A DNA stretch of 64,000 bases from Erythroxylum novogranatense. Its lineage: Eukaryota > Streptophyta > Magnoliopsida > Malpighiales > Erythroxylaceae. The stretch covers positions 7,063,001-7,127,000 of the forward strand of contig CM057235.1 of the NCBI GenBank assembly GCA_029891385.1, given 5' to 3'. Of this stretch, positions 10,941 to 21,790 are shown piece by piece. Under the pieces are notes generated by a model. The model saw only the letters and a program-made list of their open reading frames with translations. It searched no databases and had not been told where the DNA came from. How positions within the stretch are numbered: the stretch's first letter is position 1; each line of letters opens with the position of its first letter. The position numbers and the translations under genes are program-made.

Positions 10941-11385
10941 ATCGTTCCGTACCGATTAAAAAATGGATCCATATTCATATTTTTGATACTGACCTTAAAT
11001 ATCGATCAGTACCGTGAGTTTTTGTTCAGTGCTAGTCGATATCCAAAATATCGACACCGTAAGTTTTAAAAAATATAAGGATTATTTTGCAAATATTAAA
11101 ATTTTTACCTAAAACCCTGTGCGTACCTCAGCCTCTCAAACCCTTATGTTTTTTTTTAAATTTTTTCACTCTCTCTCACCAACAATCACTCACCTCTGCT
11201 CTCTCCGACGGTGCTGCTTCTTCTCTGACAACTATCATCTTCCTCTCTTATCCATGCCAGCATCATACCATTTTTAGCCTTCATTAGCTCCTCTACGCGA
11301 AGTCCCGAACACGCCACCGTCGTTAACCCTCCTCCACGTGTAATGACCGCTCACCCTAGATCTAAACCTGACTTGTCACCCAACC
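10941..11385 (+). other. hAT left subterminal region and possible leader
   Basis: It contains repeated CAGTACCG/GATATC-type words typical of subterminal transposase-binding repeats, mirrored near 40150-40240. A CT-rich stretch (11165-11240) could be transcription leader. No domain is recognisable in the short open frame at 11087-11287. Confidence 0.4.
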
Positions 11386-11390
11386 CAAAA

Positions 11391-13591
11391 TGTTGGGCCC
11401 CAAATTTGTTTTTCTTGAAGTTATTAAGTATGAATTAAATTGATTTATGATTCATGGTATAGTTTGAGTTTTATTGAAAGTATTAGTGAAAATTTGGATT
11501 TAATTGAATTTCGTAGGGAATATATGTTTATGGAAGAGTAAAAATGTTTAAGGGCAAAATGGTCAAGGCACTTGAGTTAGAATGTTTTAGGCTAAGCATG
11601 GAGGGGCATTTTAGTCATTGCCCTATATTGTAGGTTTAAGGACTTAAAGAAAAGAAAGAAAGGAAAAATAGAAGAGAAAGAAGAAGAAGAGGGCTCAAGC
11701 AGTGAGAGGAGAAGAAGAAGAGAAAAGGGCAAGCTCGGTTTTCGATTTTCAGAGGATCAAGCATTCTTCAGGTTTGTTTAACTCTTCTACTCTTGTTTAG
11801 GTTGAATCTAACCTTAGTTTTGCTTGGAATGAGTAGAAATCGTTGGTTTAGGGTTTATGGTGAACTTTGGTAGATTTGTTTGGGTTGTTTTGTTGATGAT
11901 TTTGATGTTAGAAATGAAGTATTAGAGATGTTTTAATGTTTAGATGTGTTTATAATTGAAAGATGGGAGGATTATGGTTGAGAAAAGTGAAAAAAATGAG
12001 TTTCGGGAGGTTTACGCCGTCGCACGTCGCGACCTGCAGATGTGTTCGTCATGGCGCTGCAAGGCCACACGACGTGCTCCAGTTTCTCGTCGTGGCGAAC
12101 GGCCAATTTCCTGCTGCGACATGCTTCGGTATTTTGGGCATAACTTTTGATGTAGATGTCCAAATGAGGTGATTCTTTTTGCGTTGTAAACTAGAGACAT
12201 AGGGCTACAAGTTTAATGAAGAAATGAAGTTCTGAATCAGTCTCTAAGAATCTTCAATTTTTGATGGAAGTTGAGCATGAAATTCTTGTTTCAGTTTTGG
12301 TTGTAGTTTGAATGGTTAAGGTTTTATTTTCCGATTTCTACACCAAATTGATTTGGATTTTGGCTATTTGGTTAAGGAAATCAAGTGAGGTAAGAGGATC
12401 AAGAGACTCAAGAGGAAACTCATCCCTAAACAAGAACAAGCAAGAATTCCACGGTGGGTTCATGTTTATAATAAAGTATATAAGTTACTCATTATTTAGT
12501 TCCAATCAAGCAAGATCTCATGCATTTACATTACATCGTCCACGATCGCATTGCATACTACCATGAATGATTATATTCTGCATTGTGATTTGCATTCATG
12601 ATTATTATCAAGATTTTTACAAAGGAGTGTTTTCCTTTCATGAATACAAGTGCATGAAATCAAGTATTACGAAATACATGACAAGCAAGTTTACAAACAA
12701 GTTTACAAGCAAGTGCCAGTTTGACAAACAAGTTTACAAGAATATGAATTAAGCATACTTATGTGGGTTTGCGGTGTCCCTCAGGATAGTCAAGTGCACA
12801 TTGACTCAAAGAAAGGCTTCTCCCGCCTGCCCGACTGTGGCACAGGGTTATCCCACAGAGATCCCTCATGAAACTACGTCTACACATCAACATTTCAATG
12901 GCATGTGTAGTACGTCACGAACCCGGGACACCCAAATCATCATGTTATGTGTTATGATTTGTTATGTGCCATGCATCATGATTTGTTCAAGAAACAAACA
13001 TTTTTCAAGACAAAGACATATACATGATCAATGACTATGATTTCAGCAAGTATCACGACAATGAGATATTTTGAATACTTTTGCTTATTGCTATATTATA
13101 AATATGTTCCCACGAGCTTTATAGCTCACCCCCTCTAATCTCCCCCATACAGGTGACGAGTCAGAGATCGAGTGAGTCACGAGTTTCGGTAGCACTCCCG
13201 TTTCTATTTTGTTATGTTTGTTTATTTTCAAGGTTATATTTTTGGAAGTCAAGACTTTAGTTACATTCCAAGTATCATTGGTTCAAGAGTGTTTTAGATT
13301 TTTGGCGCTTGAATTCAAAGTTGTAAATTGTTTTGAGATATTACCTTTTGGAACATGAATTACGGATTTGGATATGTTTTAGAGCATGAAAGTAAGTTTT
13401 GAGTTTATTCACGATGGGTCCATTGAACTTTCGATGGTCTCCTTTCTAAACTGTTACATTTGCATGTTTCGCTTTGTTTATTTAAAGCAGGCCCATTAAT
13501 CTTCCGCGGGTCTTTTCCTTAAAAGTATAAGTAGCATGTATTACGCCACGCTCTCATGTCCGACGTTGGGCTCCGGCAGTGGGGTCCAACA
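11391..13591 (+). repeat. 5' LTR of gypsy element 1
   Basis: 2201 bp, TGTTGG...CCAACA. Near-identical to 21791-24020 apart from small indels, a duplicated GGTCGGCAGTGAGAGGAG segment in the 3' copy and a sharply divergent 19-bp block at 12052-12070. A candidate TATA (ATATTATAAATA) lies near 13091. Palindromic CpG words occupy about 12015-12105, before GGGCATAACTTTT at 12136-12148. Open frames inside the LTR recur in both copies and are not genes. Confidence 0.93.
12015..12148 (+). promoter_or_regulatory. Palindrome cluster plus conserved GGGCATAACTTTT block in the 5' LTR
   Basis: Contains CACGTCGCGAC, ACGACGTGC and CGTCGTGGCG dyad-like, ACGT-core words directly before the conserved block. ACGT cores are the usual target of plant bZIP factors, so a promoter or enhancer role is possible. 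That role is inference. Confidence 0.4.
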
Positions 13592-13595
13592 TGTT

Positions 13596-13607
13596 TGGTA
13601 TCAGAGC
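13596..13607 (+). other. Primer binding site (tRNA-iMet), element 1
   Basis: TGGTATCAGAGC starts four bases after the LTR end. It is the standard complement of the 3' end of plant initiator Met-tRNA and primes minus-strand DNA synthesis. Confidence 0.9.
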
Positions 13608-13753
13608 GCCTAGGTTTTTGATCTAGGGCTACATGACATTGCTTTCAAGAAATAACTTGCATGGCTTTACACGCTTTGAACTGTTTTTGCATATTTTGAA
13701 AATTGTCGTACTTGAACTGAAATTTTCAATGGTTTTCTATTCAAGGAGTGAAC

Positions 13754-14990
13754 ATGCCACCTCGAAGGAGAACTCGGGGAGCTATGACTCGGTCTCATTC
13801 TCGTCAGGGGAGTACGGATGAATCCCATATTCCTCAGGATGCCGGGACACATTCTGTTTCGATTTCAGAGGCACCTAGTTTGCAACAAGAAGTGCCTCCT
13901 CCTATGCCTCAGGGAACTCCCATGGATCCGAGTTTCTTTCAAGCCTTTGCTCAGGCTTTCACGTATGCCATGGGACATGGATCGTAGATGCCGATGCAAA
14001 CTCCGGTAGACAGGAGTTGACAGTATGACAAGCTCCGGAAGTTTGGGGCTGTAGATTTCAGTGGGACTACCAATCCAGAAGAAGCAGAAGCTTAGTTGAA
14101 GAGGACCGAGAGGGTCCTAGTTCAGATGAGATGCTCAGATGAGGACAAGCTGGATTATGCAGTCAGTTTGTTACAGGGTGATGCGCTGCATTGGTGGGAA
14201 TCAGTGCCCCACAGTTAGGTTGTTCCTTCGGTGCTGGCATGGAGAGACTTTGTCGAGGTGTTCAGAAAGAAGTATCTCTCCAGGGTCTATGTGCAAGAGA
14301 AGGCTAGAGAATTTCTGAATCTTATGCAGAGGGACATGAGTGTGAGCGAGTATGAGCTGAAGTTCACACAGCTTTCACGATATGCAGCTAACATTGTGGC
14401 AACAGAGGAAGACAAGTGCCGCAAGTTTGAAGGAGGTCTTCACTTAGGATCGGGAGAAAGTCCCGATTCATAATTTCGTGACTACCAACAGCTAGTGGAT
14501 GCTTTGCTCCAGTGAGAAGTGGAAAATATCGAAATGAAGCGAACAAGAAGAGGAAGAACAGGAGCGACTTTCAGAAGGGTACTAGTGCTCCATTGCCCGA
14601 GAGGAGCACGAGGAGCGCCACAATCGAGTGAAGTGGGTAGCAGTGGGCTACTAGAACAAGCAGTCGTAGTGTTTGTGGCAAGCCTCTAATGTGGGAGGCG
14701 CCAGAGAAATGGAAGGAGCGGGTTCACTTATCCCTTATGTGACCAGTGTGGGAAGCATCATCAGGGAGAGTGTCTTAGATCTCTTGGAGTTTGTTTCAGA
14801 TACGGAGAGAAGGGACATATAGCCAAGCATTGTCCACAGGCACCAAAACAAGAGGGTCACAGCCAGCTCCAAGGCGTGCGAGACAGTGGGAACTGCACCA
14901 CCATCGAGGTAGGCGCCTGGACTGCAAGGAAGACTGTTCCTCCAGGAAGGCCAAGGGGCCAGGCGCCGGTAAGAGTGTTTTCCATGACCA
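13754..14990 (+). pseudogene. gag remnant of gypsy element 1
   Basis: Capsid/nucleocapsid region. It starts MPPRRRTRG (basic N-terminus, also found in element 3) and carries the retrotransposon gag core (WRDFVEVFRKKYLS...SEYELKFTQLSRYA, about 14240-14400). It ends with a zinc-knuckle region near 14740-14840, in which the second cysteine of the CX2C motif is replaced by tyrosine (CFRYGEKGHIAKHC). In-frame stops (for example at 13985-13987) and frame changes break it. It cannot give a full product. Confidence 0.8.
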
Positions 14991-15026
14991 GGGAGGAAGC
15001 CGCACCGCTTTCGAGGTTGTCACGGT

Positions 15027-15708
15027 ATGACTCGCTTATTTGATTCAAGAAGATTTGTTTTGATTGATTCTGGTTCCACGCACTCTTTTGTTTCTGCGAG
15101 CATAGCATTGCATGGTGTGAGTTCTGTGCCTTTGGATAGGCCTTTGTTTGTTAGTACTCCTCTAGGGAGGAATGTCGTGATCAGTCAGGTGTATGAACAG
15201 TGTGAGCTCTTCATTGATGGTGCTAGATTGGTAGTGGACTTACTATCGCTAGACCTTAGAGGATTAGATGTTATTTTGGGGATGGATACTATGGAGAAGT
15301 ATCTGTCCAAGCTAGATTGTGGTCGGAAAGAGGTAGAGTTTGACCTGGGCAATGGTGAGAAGGTGATCTTCAGAGGGGATAGGAAGACACCTCTTGAGAT
15401 CGATTTCAATATATGTTAATGAAAGGATGATGGGCCAGGGGTGTGAAGCTTTCTTGGCACATGTTGTAGATGCCGATGTGCATGAAGGGAAGTTAGAGGA
15501 TTTCCCGATCGTCAGGGAATTCCCAGATGTTTTCCCAGATGAGTTACCAGGTTTGCCACCGGTGAGAGAAATCGAGTTTGCCATTGACTTGATTCCCGGA
15601 ACCGCGCCTATTTCTATCCCGCCTTACAAGATGGCTCCAGCTGAGTTGAGGGAGCTTAAGGAACAGTTGGAGGAATTGTTAGAGAAGGGGTATGTCAGGC
15701 CTAGTTCG
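15027..15708 (+). pseudogene. Protease and N-terminal RT part of gypsy element 1 pol
   Basis: Aspartic protease with the active-site motif LIDSGSTHSFVS (about 15060-15095) and the downstream DVILGMDTME strand. A stop at 15417-15419 and a frame change follow, then the linker and start of reverse transcriptase ([24 protein letters not shown]). Reading stops abruptly at 15708, where the solo LTR is inserted. The rest of the domain continues at 19056. Confidence 0.85.
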
Positions 15709-16189
15709 TGTTGGAGCCCCTTCCCGGTGAGTTGCGGGCCCGACGTCCTACATGACATCTGGACGTGCATCTCACAAGGGAGGAATTCCTTACCACGAAA
15801 GAAATCTCAAATCAAACTTATTTAATGTCATCCAAACAAAACTTGATAAATTCACCCTAATTATCCTCAAGTAAAAAAAAAATTGATTTGCTTAGGGCCC
15901 ATAACGAAATCCGATTTCCTAACCTAAAATGAAATTCCACATCTTTAGGGTAAGTAGAAACAAACCTCACTTCACTCAGATCTCTATAGGTCACAAAATC
16001 ACCCAAAAACAGACTTATATCGAAACCCGTCACAAAATTGATTCTCTTTCGTAATGTCCGTAAAATCCGACTAAAACCCGACACTCTCATTTTACTAAAG
16101 AGGGGTATGAATTTGTTTTAGAAACCCAACGCTTCGAAAACCGAGTGAATCCGAGGTCAAACGAAAAAAGTTGCAAGCAAAAGAGTGAG

Positions 16190-16260
16190 AGGAGGACATT
16201 CAGAGATTAGGCGAGGGCACGTCTAAGAGGTTTAGAGACTAGACGTGGCCACGTCTAAGG
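16190..16260. repeat. Palindrome cluster with a perfect 18-bp palindrome
   Basis: TAGACGTGGCCACGTCTA at 16240-16257 equals its own reverse complement. The half-sites CACGTCTAAGAGG and ACGTCTAAGG flank it. It lies beside the first of the repeated CATAACTTTTT modules. Confidence 0.75.
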
Positions 16261-16289
16261 ATGAGGTATGGATTTGCAAGAAAATTTCA

Positions 16290-16945
16290 GAATTTACAAA
16301 CATTATAACTTTTTACCCCGAAATCGAAAATTTGCAAAATTAGTGTCATTAGAAAGATAAAAGGGAGTTATACATCTTCCTAGAAGGATGTAAGCACTAA
16401 CTTAGCCATTAAGAGGGTCAAACTTTGCTTTAAAATTTCAGTCCAAAATCAAATCCTCTTACACCATGCCAAAAGTTTGAGGATTCATATCTTTTAGCTC
16501 ACAAGTCAAAAAATGACACATTTTACCTCATTGGAAAGATAAAAAGATGCTCTACAAGTTTCATGAAGGGTGCAAAAATCGAAACAATCATTTAGAGGGG
16601 TAAAAACACAGCCAAAGGTTCAGCCTAAAAACTAGCCAATGAAACAGTAATTTGACAGAATAAACAGTAACTGTCAACTTCCAAACCTCATAACTTTTTC
16701 TTCATAACTCAAATAATTGCAAATCATACCTCATTTTAAATATAGAAGGATAATCTACATTTTTCATGAAGAAAGCAAAAACCAGATCAGCCTCTAAGAG
16801 GGTGAAAAAGTCTTCCAAAGTTGCTGAAAAATTTCAGTCCCTCCTGTACAGTAGCTGAAACCTTTCAGCTCTCATAACTTTTTCATCTTAAGCTTAAATG
16901 TGACAAACTTTATGTCATTGGAAAGATCTAAACATATTCTACATT
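16290..16945. repeat. Degenerate tandem modules of about 190 bp (about 4 copies)
   Basis: Starts near 16304, 16487, 16687 and 16870 each read a variant of CATAACTTTTT. Then follow AAATGACA and TCATTGGAAAGATAAA-type words, TCTACAT and CATGAAG. The copies are old and diverged, and no coding frame runs through them. Confidence 0.55.
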
Positions 16946-19055
16946 CTTCAAGAAGACATCTCATCTAAATTCAAACTCTACTAAGGTCAAAACATCAATT
17001 GAAGGTTCTGCCCATTTTTTTAAAAAATGGACAGCACCTCCCCTAAAAGTGTAACTAGCCAAAATTTTCAATTTTGTCTCCATTACCTGCATAAAACTCA
17101 AGCTTCCAAACTTTTACAACATAACTCAAACCAAATATCTCAAACTCCAATAGCAGTAACACACTCCTAGGCATCTATCCATTTCAAACGTAAAGAAAAT
17201 ACAAGCTCACCCTTACTTTTATCAATTTCATTCATACATTCTTAGAAATCATATACAAGATACCTTTTAAACTCAAAACTCTTACTTTTACTTGGAAACA
17301 AGTTAATACAAAGCCTCAAGGGCATTCTAGCCCGAATACATCGAAAGTAACAAAATTCAAAATACAAAAAGAACCATTATTCCACAATACAACCTAAAGC
17401 TTTGTTTTCTCAATTATCACTTCAAAAGCAAAATGCATCGTAGTATTTCCTCAATCTCGATGCAATGACTCAGTTTCTCGCTTGACACCTGTGGAGGAGA
17501 AATGAGATGTGAGCTCGACGGCTCAGTGGGTAATAACTTAATAATCAGGGAATAAGCAAAAACCATCATTCTTTCCTTCATTTTCAAAAAAAATGTCACA
17601 TTAATGAAAACATTCTTACTTTTCAAATATTTTCACAAAATTTATCCCATCAAACAATTTACACACTTAACACATCACAAAACAACCAAACATTTCACAA
17701 AAACACAAACAAAGTGGTTCGGGTGGATCCGAAACAGAACGCACTACACATTTCCGCAAAGCGGTCATATGTAGCCGTGACGAATAAGAGTCCTTGAAAG
17801 GAACTCCACGGCCACTAGCGGACAGGCGGGAGAAGCCTATGGGTAGACAGGTGCACCTGACTCAGATGGGACCACCACAAACTCAAAGAAAGCACATAAT
17901 TCACATAATTTGTAAACATTAGCCGAAACTGGCCTTTACAAATTCATTTTCGCATAACTGAGCCAAACTGGCAAATCTTTTTCCGAATCATAAATTCTCG
18001 TCTTTTTCACATAACAAAACATTATTCAAATCATTTCAACATGAATTCACAATCAAAGCGTCTCACATACAAGTTAAACATATCGCAAAGAGTAATTCAT
18101 ACACAAAGTCGAAGTCATTGGAAAGCATTTATTATAAAAAGTTCATTAAGCCTATAACTCAATTATTAAGGAATCACCCACCTTAATTCCTTTAGCTCTA
18201 GGATTGATTAATTTGCTTCTCCTCAACTTCCAATGGCCTCTCTAAACCTTCATTAAGCATAATTATCCCATAAGAACATAGGATATCAAAATCGGACAAT
18301 TTTAAGGATAGGAAAACTTGAATCAACACCTACCCAACTTTACCCATAACTTAACTAAGCTTTTAGCATCAAAACCCATCCATAAAACCATAAATTTCGA
18401 AATTTTTCTTACCTTAGGAGAAGACCCACGAATTTTCTTCTTTCCTTTAATGAAAGCTTAAGCTCTTTCTCTTCCTTTCTTCTTAAGGAAACTCTTAAAA
18501 TCTTCTTTCTAAAGCATAAAAACCTAAGCCTTTACCTCTCTTCTTCTTCTTCTTCTTCTTCTTCATCTTCTTATCTCCACCGAAACCCTTCTCCCCTTCT
18601 CTTTTCTATGAAATTTCGTATGTCTCTTTAGAAGACTAAGGAAAAAAATCTTGTTTTTATCTAAAAACCTATGACCAAACGATGTAGTTTCACCAAAACT
18701 CTTCTTTATATATGCAATTTTCGTTTCTTTCCCTCTCCATACGGCAACTCCACTTGCTTGTCTTTTATTCTCCTTTTAATTCAATTCTTCTTCTTATTTA
18801 ATGACATGTAAAATGGGCTAAAGGCCCATCTTATAAACCTTAAGCCTTAACAACAAACTAAGTAACTTTCTAAATTAATCCTACACCAACTTATGCCTTT
18901 AATTCTACCAACTTATCAAAATTCTAATTTTAACTAAATCCTTTCAATTAAGTTCTATTAATCCCAAATTAATTCTAACTAAAAAGGAAATGATCAATCT
19001 AAACCTCAAAATAAAATTAAAAAAAATCATGCTTAATGCGAATCGGGGCCCAACA

Positions 19056-21778
19056 GTTCGTCTCCTTGGGGAGCACCAGTTTTGTTTGTTAAGAAGAAGG
19101 ATGGATCATGGCGGATGTGCATTGACTATCGGAGACTTAACAAGGTGACAATTAAGAACAAGTATCCTCTGCCTCGGATAGATGATCTGTTTGATCAGCT
19201 GCAGGGAGCTAGGGTTTTCTCCAAGATTGATCTCAGGTCAGGTTATCATCAGCTCAGAATCAAGGAGTCTGATGTTAGCAAGACAGCATTCAGGACCCGT
19301 TATAGGCACTATGAGTTTTTGGTTATGCCATTCGGTTTAACCAATGCTCCAGTTGCTTTCATGGATCTTATGAACAGGGTCTTCAGGGAGTTTCTGGATC
19401 AGTTTGTCATAGTGTTTATAGATGACATTCTGGTGTATTCCAAGAGTGAAGAAGAGCATGAGGAGCATCTCAGGATTGTATTACAGACTCTTAGGGAGAG
19501 AGAGCTTTATGCCAAGTTTAGCAAGTGTGAGTTCTGGCTTCATGAGGTGACTTTCCTTGGACATGTGATTTCGCAGGATGGTGTACATGTTGATCCGAGG
19601 AAAGTTGAAGCAGTAGTGAATTGGCATGCACCCAAGACAGCGACAGAGGTAAGGAGTTTTCTGGGTCTGGCAGGTTACTACAGGAGGTTTGTAGAAGGAT
19701 TCTCCATAATAGCTGCTCCGATGACCAAGCTGTTGAGGAAGAATCAGAAGTTCATCTGGACTGATGAATGCCAGAAGAGCTTTGAGGAGCTCAAGCACAG
19801 GTTGACAAGTGCTCCAGTGTTGATTTTGCTTTCTGGTGATGAGGGCTATACAGTGTACAGTCATGCCTCGAGGAAGGGTCTAGGCTGTGTGTTGATGCAA
19901 GGAGACAGGGTGATAGCATATGCTTCCAGACAACTGAAGCAGTATGAGTTGAATGATCCAACTCATGACTTGGAGTTGGCAGCAGTGATCTTTGCCTTGA
20001 AGATTTGGAGGCATTATCTTTATGGAGTTCAGACAAGGATCTTTACTGATCACAAGAGTCTCAAGTACTTATTGAGCCAGAAGGAGTTGAACTTGAGACA
20101 GAGAAGGTGGATTGAGTTACTCAAGGATTATGATTTGTTGATTGAGTACCATCCAGGCAAAGCGAATGTAGTGGCGGATGCTTTGAGCAGAAAGTCTTCC
20201 ATTGCTCACGTTCAGACAGTGTATCTTCCTTTATTGGAAGAGATGGCCAAGCTTAAGATAAGCTTAAAGCAGGAGGAACCAAATTGCCTCCTAGCTAATT
20301 TCAGGGTGAGACCGATACTCAAGGAGAAGGTTAGGGAGTTGCAGACACAGGATGCAGAGTTGAGCAAGCTTCGAGAGGAAATTCAGAATGGTAAGGTTTC
20401 TGAGGTAGTAGTGAGAGAGGATGGACTCATGACAGTGGAGGATAGACTTTGTATTCCAGACAGCAGGGAAGTTAAGGATGAGATTTTGGATGAGGCACAC
20501 AATGCGCCTTATGCCATGCACCCGGGTAGCACCAGGATGTATAGAGATTTGAGAGAGCATTTCTGGTGGAAGGGCATGAAGAGGGATGTAGCAGAGTATG
20601 TTAGTAAGTGTCTTGTGTGTCAGCAAGTCAAGGCTGAGCACCAGGCGCCTTCAGGCAAGTTGAGGCCATTATCCATTCCTGAGTGGAAGTGGCAAAGAGT
20701 AACCATGGATTTTCTGATGGGTTTGCCTAAGACCAGTAGGAAGCATGATGCCATATGGGTTATTGTGGATCGGTTGACGAAGTCAGCCCATTTTCTGGCA
20801 ATCAAGCAGACTGATTCGTTGCATGTGCTAGCCAAGAAGTACATTGATGAGGTAGTAAGGTTGCATGGAATTCCAGATTCTATAGTTTCTGAAAGGGATC
20901 CTCGGTTCACTTCTAGATTTTGGGGAAGCTTGCAGGAAGCTTTAGGTACTAAGCTGCATTTTAGTACGGCATTTCACCCTCAGAAGGATGGCCAATCTGA
21001 GAGGACCATTCGGACACTTGAGGGAATGCTCAGGACATGTGTGATGGATTTCAAGGGAGCTTGGGATGAGCATTTGTCATTGGTCGAGTTTGCTTACAAT
21101 AACTCGTATCATTCGAGCATTCAGATGGCTCCATATGAGGCATTATATGAAAGGAGGTGTAGGACTCCGATATGTTGGGATGAAGAAGGAGAGAGAAAAC
21201 TGGTAGGACCAGAGTTGATTCAGATGACAGTGGATAAAGTCAATCTGGTTAAGCAGCGGCTTAAGGCAGCTCAGGATAGGATGAAGAGTTACACTGATGC
21301 TCATCGGAAGGAGATGGAGTATGAAGTCGGTGAGAAAGTGTTTCTTAAGACGTCTCCTTGGAAAGGAGTATTGAGGTTTGGCAAGAAAGGCAAGTTGAGT
21401 CCAAGATATGTAGGTCCTTATGAGATTCTTGAGAGGATCGGACCTCTAGTTTACAGGTTGGCGTTGCCACCAAAGTTATCTCAGATTCATGATGTCTTTC
21501 ATGTTTCCATGTTGAGGAGGTACAGATCAGATCCTTCTCATGTCATTCAGGTTTCAGAGGTTCAGTTGAGAGACGACTTGAGCTATGAGGAAATTCCAGT
21601 AGAGATCTTGGACTCCAAGGAAAAGGTCCTCAGGAACAAGACAGTTCAGCTAGTTAAGTTTCTATGGAGGAACCATTCAGTGGAAGAAGCCACGTGGGAG
21701 CCATTGGACGCTATGAAGAAAAAGTATCCAAGTCTTTTCGATGATTCAGGTAAATTTCGAGGACGAAATTTCTTTTAA
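19056..21778 (+). pseudogene. RT, RNase H, integrase part of gypsy element 1 pol
   Basis: An open stretch of about 900 codons that resumes the reverse transcriptase interrupted at 15708. [20 protein letters not shown] and the catalytic FIDDILVYS (DD encoded at 19421-19426). RNase H: DHKSLKYL and the downstream AD motif are present, but the first catalytic Asp is His (CAT at 19862-19864). Integrase: HHCC zinc region (HPGS...CLVCQ), first Asp in TMDFLMGLP, then SERDPRF where Asp is expected in place of Glu (GAA at 20891-20893), and the final Glu in [12 protein letters not shown]. The C-terminus has a chromodomain-like segment. Although long and open, it is not functional: it lacks its N-terminus and has altered catalytic residues. 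Confidence 0.9.
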
Positions 21779-21790
21779 GAGGGGGAGAAA
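21777..21790 (+). other. Polypurine tract, element 1
   Basis: AAGAGGGGGAGAAA lies immediately before the 3' LTR, the usual plus-strand primer of LTR retrotransposons. Confidence 0.85.

Larger units (their letters stand above)
15709..19055 (-). mobile_element. Solo LTR nested in gypsy element 1 pol (TSD GTTCG)
   Basis: 3347 bp starting TGTTGGAGCC and ending GGGGCCCAACA. The 5-bp duplication GTTCG lies at 15704-15708 and 19056-19060. No PBS, PPT or coding domain is present, so it is a solo LTR, presumably left by LTR-LTR recombination. The GGGGCCCAACA right edge and the GGGAGAAG / TGCACCTGACT block near 17830-17865 match the minus-strand LTRs of element 2, giving the orientation. Open frames within it (15857-16090, 17417-17626) are not genes. 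Confidence 0.88.

Noticed and set aside
11956..12566. Open frames of 60-84 codons in the LTR, repeated at 22389-22999
   Set aside because: They occur identically in both LTRs of gypsy element 1, have no recognisable domain and lie in U3-like sequence.
15709..19055. Complete LTR retrotransposon nested in element 1
   Set aside because: No PBS, PPT, gag or pol text and no internal LTR repeat, so only a solo LTR is supported.
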